A stretch of 64,000 nt of DNA, from assembly GCA_024195265.1 (NCBI GenBank), contig JAJLRJ010000005.1, positions 15,796,036 to 15,860,035 on the forward strand, written 5' to 3'. Below the pieces are notes generated by a model. That model was not told where the DNA came from. It searched no databases and worked only from the letters and a program-made list of their open reading frames with translations. A program made the position numbers and the translations under genes. Every line of letters begins with the position of its first letter. Positions within the stretch are counted from its first letter, which is position 1. Positions 14,201-26,200 of the stretch are shown here, piece by piece. Source of the stretch: Dendrophyllia cribrosa (taxonomy: Eukaryota > Cnidaria > Anthozoa > Scleractinia > Dendrophylliidae).

Positions 14201-17200
14201 GGAGGCCTGGTACTCAGCTCTGAGAAGCAAACAGGTAGGAGCAACCGTGCCCTGGTACTCAATTAATAAAAGCGGGGGTGGGGGGGGGGGGGGGGGGGGC
14301 AGTGGCAGTGACAGCCTGTCTTGATACTTAATCAATAAAGTCAGGGGGGGGGGGGGCAGTGGTCTTGAGGTTATCTGGCTTCAGCACAGGACTCAAACTG
14401 GTCACCATGAAAGACATGGGAAGTGTGGGTCATGGAAAATGATTGTGTTGTGTTTTCTCATTAAAGGTGTTTGGTGTTTTGCTGAGTAAACAGGAACTAG
14501 GCTCTGATGGCATTCCTCACCTTGTAGCAAAATGTCTGCAGTTTGTAGAAACCTATGGTATGAAATATTTTTATGTATATATTTTTTGTCTTGATTTTAT
14601 GTCATATTTTTATGTCTTAATTTTTTGGCCTGGAAAAACCACTGAGTGAAGGATGCCGTTATATGCAAAGCGCGGGAAAATGCATACGGGCAGCCAGGCA
14701 GTCACAATTGACACGCAATTGAAAACTGTTAAAAAAATTGAAGCAAACTCAAGCATGAATTTTCAAGAAAGTAAAGGAACTATAATATCCAAAACCACAC
14801 TGACAAACCATCGTAGTTTGCTTCTCCTTTTATCAATAATTGTTTGGATGTTGACAGTTGTTTACACGGCAGCCCATTCTTTGTTTGTTTTTAGGTGGTC
14901 TTGAGATGGAAGGTGTTTATCGAGTAAATGGTGGACAGTTGACAATGAAAAAACTAAGGACGTCCTTTGATCAAGGTAACGATGTTTGCTTATTAGTGTT
15001 TCTGTTGGGACAAGTTGTTCTGACTTGTGCTTGCGCATTCTTGGATACAGTTAACTCTATCTTATCGGACACCGCCTTAAAAGTTGATCTCTGTCGTTCT
15101 TCAGTCATTTTCTTGTAACTAAACTCTCCTTAAAAGGACACCTCTGTAAAACGGATAACGGACATTTTGAAGGAGTCGACGGACACTCGAGAAGAGTGTT
15201 TTTCGGTGAAGCAATTTTTGTATTGCAGTAGCAAATACATAACCCCGTAAAAATAAACAGAAGTCTGACAGCTTTGACATTTACTGTACGTACCTTCTGT
15301 TTTACTAGCAGGACCCCGTTGATAACAGTACTATGGTACTGAAGGGTTATCCTGCATAAATATTCTATTATTATTATTATTATTATTATTAACGTGTTAT
15401 GCTTGGTGTCATGTGACATTGACTCTCTATAAGGCGGACACCTCTCTAAGACGGACAGTCCGTCTTAGAGAGAGTTCACTGTACATTCATAGCATTTATG
15501 AATCCTGATTGACACCTGTTATTTCTCAGATGCTGGCACAGTACTGTTGACCGTGGACGAGTGTGGTGTTCATGACGTCACTGGGGTATTGAAGCAGTAC
15601 CTGCGACAACTTCCCGACCCAGTCATACCTGGTAACATGTACAAACTCTTCATTACAGCGGGATGTAAGTACTAGTCATATTCTTAAACTTATAGAGCAG
15701 TTTTCAATTCAGTGTCGAAAGTAATTTCGCAATTGCTTTGGTTTTGCATTGCTACGCTTTGTGATTGCGATTGGCGAAACAATTTCGCGCCACTTTCTCG
15801 ACCAATCAGAAGAAAACTAAAACCAATCGTGACTTGCTCGCACGCGTTTTCCCGCGCTTGGTGCCGGCTACATGTATTTGCTTCCCGTTCTGATTGGTTC
15901 TTTGGATCACCTGCTCTGTTGTGATTGGCCAGAGTGATTACTTTACTTTTGATCTTACGTCACTCAATTCAAAACTGCTCTATATATACTTTACCGTCTG
16001 TCGTGTATTTTTTTAATGCTTTAACTCCCAACAGTGGCAGAGTATATATTTAACATATTTTCTGAAATTTCTACTTTAAAATATGTGAAATACAAACAGC
16101 ATACTGCTCAGCAGCTTCCATTTGAATGCTGAAAGTTAAGAGAATGCCACCAAAAAGTACTCTGATAGCTTTCGTTCAAGCCTAGATTTCATAACTGAAG
16201 ATTGATTAGCGCTAGGAAGGAAGAGGTTTACGGTACTGTAGTTCAGTTTTCTTTTGCTTTTAAGGAAAGCGTGCAAATACGATTTTCTTTTGCTGTTAAG
16301 GAAAGCAAATAAGAAAACAAAAGGTTTAGAGTGTCGTCAACAGTCTTTCATTTGATTGTATCAAAATTGTACAAATTACAAAAAGTTTAAAAACTTTACG
16401 AGACAAAAGTTAATGATACAAATCAACAAAGTCTTCAAACTATAAAAGTTGTTAAACATTAGGTAGTACAATGCAATACAATGCAACGCAGTGCAATGCA
16501 ATGCAACGCAATACGATGAGCAAAAATTCAGCTCCACCTGCATGGAGAGAGAGAGAGGCACTGTCTTATTCAAGGACACATTGTCAGGGAAATCGCCTTA
16601 ATTTCTTTAATTTTGTTTATTTTTAGTGATTCAAGACCACAACAAAAGACTGACAGCCATCAAAGATCTGATCAACCAACTTCCCAAAGTGAACCATGAC
16701 ACTCTGAAGGAGATCATATTTCATTTGACGAAGTATGTACCTCTCTTTCTCAGGAAGCTGACGTAACAAACAATTTCATTCTCATCAAGACGATTTTAGT
16801 ACTATTATATTGTCTCATCGGCGTTTTTGTGGCTACAACACACACATGATTTTTATTTATTAATTTTTTATCAGGAGAAAAATAAAAAAAAATTGCTCAC
16901 TTGCCTTTGAATTTTTCAGCGCTTATCATCGGTTGCATTTGACATTGATTGCATGTTTTCCGGCGCTTTTACGATGCGCGAGTGCGAAGGGCGAGCAACA
17001 AGCGAGCGCGGATCGCAAGTCACGCCATCACCAAAGTGATAGAAGCAAAGAAATATGAACCAAGCAGACGAAATAACGGCTAGAAAAGTCAAAATTTCAA
17101 AAGAATGGCAAGTTTGATTTCTTGAAAGCCTGTCAATAAATCAAATTTCATGAACTGTAATCCACTTCAATCCTTGTAATTCTTCACTTTATCTCCAAAC

Positions 17201-20200
17201 TACTGCTTTTATTTTTTCTTTATAGAATCTTTTTATCCAACTAATTTGTATATTTGGTGACATTTGGCGATATAACGTGAAAATAAGCCAACACTAGCGA
17301 CATGTTTTCCCGCTCTTGGAACCAGTTTATGTTTTCCCGCGCGCTTAGCTTTAGCTGAATCTGGCAGGTATTTTTTTTTTCTTTGTACCGGTTGCCATTT
17401 TGAATATTTTTCGGTGCTAGCAATGGGAACAACGTTGGTTGTGAGTTGCCATTGATCCTTTCATCATCATTTTAGAGCAGTTTTCAATTGAGTGTGAAAA
17501 GAAATTACACAATTGCTTTGGTTTTGCATTGCTACGCTTTGTGATTGGCTAAAAAATCTCGCGCCACTTCCTCGACCAATCAGAAGTAAAACCAAAACCA
17601 ATCGTGACTTGTCGCACGCGTTTTCCCGCGCTTGGCGCCGCCGACATGTAATTACTTCGAGCTCTGATTGGTTCATTGGATTGTTTACGACTGCTGTGAT
17701 TGGTCAAAGTAATTACTTTGGTTTTGGTTTTACGACACTCAATTGAAACCTGCTCTATTACGCCATTTTACTTAGTAACATTTTGTTTGCTTTTTATGTA
17801 TCTGATTATTTGACTGGCAATTTGTTGACAGTTTTTCCTCGTTTTTCTTGTAGGGTGGTGGGATTCGTTGCTGTAAATAAGATGGGAGTACCAAATATTG
17901 CTATGATTTTTGGACCCACACTTATGTCCAATGAGAATGTAAGTGCTCACTGATTCGTTTATTTCTTGGGCAAAACAAAGGCGCAGATTGTTTTATCAAT
18001 TTGACGTGAATTGTGGAATTATGTAGTTTTTACCTGTGTGTGGACGAAAATGGAATTAATTTACGTGTGTAAATAGTACACGAGCAGTGTATGAACAGCT
18101 TGCGTAGAGGACGCTCGTCTTTTAACTTTTACAAAACTCATATGCATCGCGTCAGTTCTTCATTTTTACTTCTGTACAAAGCTAAGTTTTGTTAATCTTC
18201 ATCTTCAGACTGGCAGAATGGACGATTCTTCAATCAACCAGGAGTTCTCCATAGTTGGAGATATGATTAACTACTACCAGTGGCTTTTTGATGTAAGTTC
18301 GTAAAAGTTTATGTACAGGGTAAAAAAGTGAAAACGATAAAACGATATAGCTTCATCTTTTGAAGACACCGTGACCGCGTCGCTTGCTTAACTCGATCGA
18401 AAAACGATTTTTGTAGTTTTGTTCTTTTTAAATGAAGTTTAAAGCAACCTCCCTGTAACTTGAGTTTGGGCCTTTAGTGGCGTCATTTAAAAAACTGAAA
18501 CAAAAACAAAAAGAAGTAAGCAAAGAATTAAACGGTTTTTTTTTTCTTACCAGGTGGACAAAGAAGAATTCGAAAAGGACAAGGTACAAATGGAGAATTC
18601 ATTAAACTTTCCTTTCTGATTTGAAATTGTTGGATAGTTTGATTCCGGGTGCATATTTTTGATAACTTGTGGTTTTATGTTCATCAGGCCATCCAAGTAG
18701 CTAAACAGAAGATACGACAACTGCAGGAGCTGAGGGTACGGCACAGAATTTGAATATTTTTTGTCACCGTTTTTAGTGTTAGTTTTAAAAGCCAAAAGGC
18801 ATATTTAAATCAGTGAAACCTCACAACAATGTCCAGTTTTGTTTAAAATTATTCTGTTGCCGTTGTTACGATATTGCCATGAAGACGGCTATTCTTTTGT
18901 TTTACAGGTGGAAAAAACTGATAGCACTGGTGGAGAATTCACATTGGACATTTATGTCAAAGAGAAAAACGATAAACCTTGTCGATTGAAGGTAAGTTTA
19001 TTCTTATCTTTGTTGTTCAGATTTTCTTTTTTAAGTGAAAAAGAAGTTAATTCCTTTAGCCATGCTGGAGTTACTTTCATTGCTTTTAATAGTTTTACTT
19101 TTGGTGTTTGATCTAGAAAATCCCATGAAATCTGCTCTAATTTGATTAGTGCCAGTGCCAATGCTATTTTTAAACCAATTAGCAATTAGCAAAGGATTCC
19201 GCGCCTGGCGCAAGTTACAGTTTTCCCGAACATGGCACCGGTTGCATATTTTCCCGCGCTTGGCATCGGTTGCCAGGATGTTTTCTTGCACTTGGCGCCG
19301 GTTGCATATTTTCCCGCGCTTGGCATCGGTTGCCAGGATGTTTTCTTGCACTTGGTGCCAGTTGAAAATTTACCGCGCTTGGCATCAGTTGCCAGGATGT
19401 TTTCTTGCGCTTGGCGCCGGTTGCATATTTTCCCGCGCTTGACACCGGTTGCATATTTTCCCACAATTGGCACCGGTTGCCAGGATGCTTTCTTGCGCTT
19501 GACACCGGTTGCATGTTTTCCCGCGCTTGGTATCAGTTGCCAGGATGTTTTCTTGCGCTTGGCGCCGGCTTTCTGTTTTCTCGCGCTTGACACCGGTTGC
19601 ATGTTGTTCCGAACTTGACATCGGTATTAGGTTTTCCCGCCCTTGACACCGGTTTTATATTTCCCGCTTTTGACACCGTCGGTTGCATCTTTCCCGCGCT
19701 TTTGGCACCGGTTGTATGTTCTACTGTGCTTGAGGCCGGTTGCATGTTTTTGCGCGCTTGGCACCAGTTCCGAGTGGCAGCAGTTCCACTGTTGACTGGT
19801 TCATATCTATGGAACACCTTACCTGAACATATTAAGAATGCGAAAACTATTGACATTTTTAAACGTTAACTTAAACCTTACCTTTTAACGTTTTAAGCTT
19901 TTTAGAACATCTTACTTGTAAATAATTTCTTGTTTTTCTTTTAAGCGAGCTTTTTAGATTTTAGATTGTATTTTTAGTGTATTTTGAATGTAATTAGCGC
20001 CTTTGAATCACCGAGAAAAGGCGCTAAAGAAATGTATTATTAATAATACTATTGCATTATTTGGGCTTAGTATGTTCCAGGCGCTCAGAGAGTGGAAGAA
20101 AAGGGCGGGCACGAAGCTCTCGGAACGCCTCACAGGATTGGCTGAGAAAACCTGAATAGAACAAACAACAGAAGAATGGACCCTAACCCTGAAACAATAG

Positions 20201-23200
20201 AGTTTCGTGATACCCAGGGCCAATAAAAATAGAGGTTATAAAGAACTTCGTGGCACCTGGAAGAGCCCCCTCATTTTGTCCGATTACAGTATTTCTCATC
20301 GCGCGCCGCTTTTCCGCTGCTTTCCACAATCTTAACACCTGAAATAGGCTAATTTGGACTTGATTCGATTGGGCAGATCACCAGATGTTACTCAGGCTTT
20401 GGTTTTGGTTTTGTGACAGTAATAAGTCAGTGATCCACTCTTTGAAGTTCAATTTTAAAATGTGCTGTTTTTAACACTCCAAGGTGTCTTCTGAGATGAC
20501 TGCGGGGAGGGTGTGTGCTGAGATAGTTGCGCAGATGAATTTGCCATGTGATACCGATTGGGTTTTGTTTGAAGTTATTGATAATGGAGCCATGGGTGAG
20601 TGTTGTAGTTGAGGCTACGTTAAAAAAGTCTTTCATGCTTGTTGTCTTTTGTCATTTTCAAACTTTGAGTTGGCCTTCATCTTCACTGTAGTTGCCAGCC
20701 GTACTGAATATCTGTTAACTTTGCCCAATATATATATATATTTCTACGAATTTTATTCTTTCTTTGTCTACCAGAACGTGCATTCCAGGTTCGAGAGAAA
20801 GTTCTCGCGGCTGCAAACTGGGGAAGTGGTAACTTCCTTGTCGTCAAAGAGAATTATATCGCAGAGCAGATTGCACCACATGTAAATAATGTATTTTCTT
20901 TGTTGAATAGGTTGTTATTAATTTAATGTGACCTCGTTCTGTTTGGTAAATCATCCGCGCTTTGGTATGTTTCGCGTTGAACGACATTTTATAGTATCCA
21001 GGTTCGCTGATTTCAATACAGCGGTTACTAATAACACACCCCATCGCACCTCATTTTAGGCAGCCAATGTTTGGTTCTGGTGAATGTTAATCAAGGAAAA
21101 GCCGTTAAAATTAGCTAAATTTCTTTTAAATTGCGACTGGATTTCCTTGCAGCAGACTACCAAATGATAAACAATTTACCAGCTAAGAAAAAGTAGATTT
21201 ATAAGAAAACTCTAGTGATCTAGTGATTGTTATATCGTCGAGCGTTTTTTAAGGCCGTTGGTTCAAGGTATGGTCCCTGCCGTCGTGTTTTTTCCTTAGA
21301 CAAGACATTTTGCCCCGAATTGTCGCCTTCCACCCAGGCCCCGGTTGTTCTAAAGGTGGATAGTCTTTTTAAACAACCGGGGCCAGGTGTATAAATGGGT
21401 ACTAGCATAATAATGCTGGGGTGGTGGTGGTGGAGGGGGGGGGGGGGGGGGGGGGGGTAACCTTGTTATGGGCTACTATTTCATCCGGGGGTGGAGGGAG
21501 GAACAGTTCCAGTTGTTTCACGCTACAGTTCCTGTCGTGTGATGGGCCTGTGGGTCGTGTGCTTGTGTGGTCTGCCTGTGGCTCGTGAGTGACTTTACCT
21601 AAATTCAATAGATCGTTTTCACTCACGTGACAAAAATCTTGACAACCGTTGCTACGCCGCCATATTGGTGGACCAAACTGTAAACAAACCCGAGTCGCGT
21701 CCTCTTAATTATACGGGTGCTGTGATCAATTGTTCGATGTGGAAGCAAAAGCGGTCGAGATAGGGGTATTTATTTCACTTGAGTACGTTCTGCAGTTATG
21801 AATCAAAGTAAAGAAACCGACAAATTGCCGCAAGAGAGGCGATCGCGATGGATTTCTGCTATTAGTCGGGCAGAATCCTTACGAACGAGTTTTGAACGAT
21901 AGTGTGTAAGCCAGATATTTTGTTTCAATTTTCTGGACAAGCGGCTATAACAGGGATAGATATAATGTTGACTGGGTTTCGTTAATACTCGGGAACGACA
22001 CAAAAAAGAACAGGATAAAAGAAACGTCGAACAAGCGTCGCAGCGGGAACAGGGAGAGGAATCAAAAGGAACAAAAAAAGCCAAAGCGATTGTAGCCGAA
22101 AAAATTGCAGCAAAAAAAAAGCGAACTAAACCCGGAGGACAAATGTCTGATATTGCGGTTCGAGAACGAATCTCCAAAAGCTAAAACTAAGCCCCCAAGA
22201 ATATTTCATGTCTTGCCCTACTGAAATATTTCATACGGTTTCGCCTATTCGACCAAAACATTCTCGGCTGTTGTTTGCGCTCGTGCGATTTCCGTTTTTA
22301 TGGCTTCGATACAGACCTAAAACTCCCTGATGAAGTCTACGATAGTTAATCGAAATATGTAGGAGAAATAAATAACTTTTGCAGCTTATAGTTCGCAATT
22401 GCTGCCCACTAGTCTCTCTTTCAAACTGATCGTTAAAAATTCTCCACTCGCATGTACACAACTTGTGTACATGGCAGAGTTTATCAGTTATCACTGAGCC
22501 GGGGTGTTGTCTATGCTTCTTGATCAGTTCCAAACAAACACTCGCCATATAATTTAAAAGGATTCTGCTTGCCCAGCCTTAAAACCTAGGCAATGAGCAG
22601 ACGAAACTGTTCCTTTTCTTTCCGTGTTGATTAAAATCGAGATTTTGAGTCATCGCTGGAATGTCTCACCTTCGCTAAACAAACTTGTCTGTAGCAATGA
22701 TTTGGCTTTGTAGTACGCTAACTATAAATACGGACACTGTTTTATTATAAGCTCCTAGTGTAGGCATCGGAAAGTTTTAAACTGCTAGTGGGTGTAAAGG
22801 CTGTTGATTCAACTGTTTGAATATGAGACAAGCAGTCCGGCTCGAATAAATGTCGACATGGGATGGATAATTGCCGAGATTTTCTCCAAATAACGCTGCT
22901 TAACTCGCGATTCCAACTTCTTAGCATATTTCGAAATAAGAAAGAACAAGTCTAATAAAGATTTTCCCCAGACTTTGCTTCACATCCCGAAGTATTCATT
23001 TCTAAAATGCGACAACTGTAGATATGACTTGCATTGCACCCTATTACTGCTATTACGCAATCGAAAGTGGTCCACCAATATGGCGGCGGATCTGTCGTGA
23101 CGTCACGTGAAAACGATCTATTCATTTTTATCGTCAAGTTGAGTGTTGTATAGTATCCTTTTTTTTCCGAGCTTCTCAGAATAATTTTGTACGTCGATGA

Positions 23201-26200
23201 CACGTTAGTTTTATCTTTATGGTTTTAGCAGTCTTGCAGTTGAATGATTTTATTTATTTTTTTACTTTCTCGTCCCAGGTCGGCTGGCTGTCTATGGACG
23301 GCACTTTACACATCCGGGAACCTAAAAAGAGCTGGAAGCAGTCTTACGTATGCCTGAAGAATGGCTACATGTCGGTCAATAAAGAGAGAGGGGTAACAGA
23401 ACTTTCTTTGTATAGCATTAAATTTCTTACCTCGTATGTTATACAGGGCCTTGCTCTTTGCATGAGACCAAAAAATAGAAGACGTTTATTCACTTTGAAA
23501 TGTCTGAATTAATGAGGCCCCATTAGGGGTTATGGGGATACGAGATATTTAGGTAAAAAATTTTAGGGATACGGGATATTTGGGGGGAAAATTAAAGGGA
23601 TACGGGATATTTAGAATAGAGATTACGGGATATCAAGCATCAAATTTGTATGTATTTTTTAAATATAAAATAGGTTCATTGATCAATATGAAAGGCTTAG
23701 AAAGTGAGAAAAATGGTCAAAAAACACTAACAAATGCGTTTGTTGGTTTGTTTGTATTTTCCCGTCAAATCGTGGCCCTTCGAGTAAAGCCCTGCCCCTT
23801 CCCCCTAAGGGCTGTTTGGTCCTCTTTTGATTTGCCGCGAAATTTGAGCGGCTTTCGTCAAGGAATCTGTCATTGTGGCATCGCTTGCGTTTATAAGAAA
23901 CAGGACGAGAAGCCCGCCATGAAATGGTCATTTTTGACAAAAATCGAAAAAGAAGACTTATAGTCATTTCTTCAGGCATTAAATGCCTTTGGAATAGATC
24001 AACGAGCCAAAGAACTTGGCATTCAGGATTACAAACTTAAACTTCAGTGCAAGCGATTGACGCCGGAACCCGATTTTCCACTTGGTCGAGTCTTTGCAAT
24101 AGATACCGATGATCAATTTGCGACGTGTTTGCCGCTTCTCCAGGACAAGCATGAGTTGATATGTAAGTATTTCAGGGGCGGATCCAGGGGGGGTGGATTG
24201 GGTGGCTAGCCACCCCCCTTTAGACCATCGGCAGGGGTTTCGTTAAGGGCCGGGCAGTCGGGCAACGGGCAAATTGACCGGCTGTGAACACAATTTTGCC
24301 CGGCTGCTTTGAACACCTAAACCTTATTTTTGCCACCAACAAGTTAAATAATTTACTAACTTGGCCTTTTTAATGTGTGTTCTAAAAAATAAAGCATATT
24401 TCAACTTAAAAAACAACGAGGTTATTGCTTATTTACCTCCCGTTGCTCCCTGTACAGAAGAAACATGACAAACAACTGAAATCGCCCCACAATGCATTGC
24501 CAGCTTAGTGCTCTGCATTATGTTCTGCATGATGTCACTGAGTTGCAAACAAGTTCCATGTGTGTTATGGCGACCGGAAAAAGGTCAGAACGGTCGATTA
24601 AACAATATTTTTGTACTCAACTTGATAACTTGATGTCCATGACTACAGATATCTGTATTCAGTTGATTGAACAAACAAAATCCAATGTTTCAAGCAACAG
24701 TAAGTGCTTCAAAATGCAGGAAAATGCATCTCCGGGAGACTAAAATTTAAAAATTTCCACGGGGGTGCATGCCCCCGGACCCCCCTAGAGGGGATGGGCC
24801 TTCAGCGCTTCCAATCATGTGCCCACCTGCTCAAACTCATTGCCCTCCCGTTCAAAATCTCAATGGACCTTAATAAAATCCCTGCATTGGTTTTAACAGT
24901 TGTCTTTTTAATTGCAACAATTAAAAAAAAACAATTATAGACTTAGGCATATACCCGTAGCCACCCCCCATAAAAAATCCTGGATCCGCCCCTGTATTTA
25001 TGTTCTTCGAAAAAATCCTCAGAAAAGGACGAGAAGCGAAGGTTGTCAGTCATGGTCTTTGTTGGTGGCGAGGAGGAGTGACACAAATTTAATTATGACA
25101 AATGAGTCGCAAATCTAATTTCATGTGAAATTCGGAGTTAAAATATTATTCCACGAGACATTCACTTATGGGAGCAACTGATGAGGTTCACCTTAGGACC
25201 GAAACTCGAGTCTTGCTTAAGAAAGAACGTAAAAGCTAAGCTATGAAGGCTTTAAAATTCATTTGCGAACTGCAGGAGTCGTGCAGGCCCGTCAACACTT
25301 TTTAACTCAGAAATGGAAGAGGAAGAATGTCGGCAAGACACTAGGGCTCCAACCAGGAGATCTGGAAGAAAGTCAAGACGTCCAAGAGAAGCAGATTTTT
25401 TATTCTACGACTAAAATTTAATACCATCACAGCACATCTTCGGCATCTGAATGACCTGAATCTATTACGGACTCATTACTCTTCCCTGCAAGGTTACCCT
25501 ACGCATGAAGACCATAAGAATCAATGGATAACAAGAAATCTTATGTGTTATCTTCAGCACCCGTTCTTTAACCATATATGGACAATGTGAAGCAAACTCC
25601 TTGTTTAAGGATAGAACATGACGGCAGAGTCCACGCCTTGACTACCAACGTTCAGTTTGAAAATACAGGTCATACAGCATGCTAACTACGAGACCACCAT
25701 GCCTTCATGCATTACGGTCGACGGTACCCAGGCAGAGACCAGGACTGAATTTATGATGCGCTAACCATTAGACCACTGTACCTCTAACCAAGTGTGCAGG
25801 TGAAATAATTGTAGTGAACCGTAATACAAAGATTGTCATCTTGCTTCAAAGACAATTTATTTCTTACAAAGTCTGTCAAAAAAAGTTTTGCTACTTAAGA
25901 TCCCAATTAATAACGTATCATACGTACATGCAATTACCATTTCAATAAGAACAAAAGAACAAATCTTGTAAAAGTAAAATGTACTTTGTTACGTAATTTC
26001 ATACTCAGATATGTTACACGAAATAACGTAATCAGATGTAATTGGAATTAAAGGGATACCAAGTCATGGAATTAATGGGATACGGGATATTTGGGCCAAA
26101 AATTAAGGGGATACGGGATACCCAGACCCCCCCTAATGGGGCCTCATTAATGGGCAGCCGTGATGCATTTTAAGGCTGACCAGTTCTGACTGTTCCATCA

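Larger units (their letters stand above)
14467..18292 (+). other. ARAP: RhoGAP domain
   Basis: Residues about 404-597, eight exons. It contains the RhoGAP signature GVYRVNG with arginine finger R443 of the visible protein, the QYLRQLPDPVIP motif (family KxxLRELPxPLxP), and NKMGVPNIAMIFGPTLM, the conserved Rho-binding helix. The catalytic arginine is intact, so activity on a Rho GTPase is expected; RhoA is the usual ARAP target. The 15665-16626 and 16733-17853 introns contain related MITEs. Confidence 0.93.
18908..20881 (+). other. ARAP: Ras-association (RA) domain
   Basis: Residues about 624-724 on three exons (18908-18991, 20484-20595, 20775-20881). The ubiquitin-like fold pattern is visible: FTLDIYVKEKND, then SSEMTAGRVCAEIVAQ, then DWVLFEVIDNG and a final GNFLVVKENY strand. 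In ARAPs this domain binds small GTPases (Rap1 in some members). Two short exons before it (18554-18583, 18688-18735) encode a charged linker helix. The 1.5 kb intron 18992-20483 carries a minisatellite and a LINE tail. Confidence 0.82.
23513..26146. mobile_element. 2.6 kb TTAA-flanked (piggyBac-type) element
   Basis: Inverted ends TGAGGCCCCATTAGGGG and CCCCTAATGGGGCCTCA, each directly bordered by TTAA (23509-23512, 26147-26150). Subterminal GGGATACGGGATATTT repeats occur on both sides in inverted orientation. It carries ORF relics and two nested insertions (24173-24994 and SINE heads near 25640-25800). It occupies nearly all of the intron that splits the last ARAP PH domain. No piggyBac transposase recognised. 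Confidence 0.82.

Noticed and set aside
19186..19621. Overlapping 60-140 codon ORFs on both strands with Cys/Lys/Arg-rich repeats
   Set aside because: They are translations of the 30-bp minisatellite; every frame is open because the unit lacks stops. No splice or start context.
21803..22177. 124-codon minus-strand ORF
   Set aside because: Antisense of the THAP-like relic; the composition (FFAAIFSATIALAFF) reflects poly-A rich coding on the other strand.
22231..22548. 105-codon minus-strand ORF in the 21611-23118 element
   Set aside because: No recognisable domain and no conserved partner; could be chance, although a transposon ORF cannot be fully excluded.
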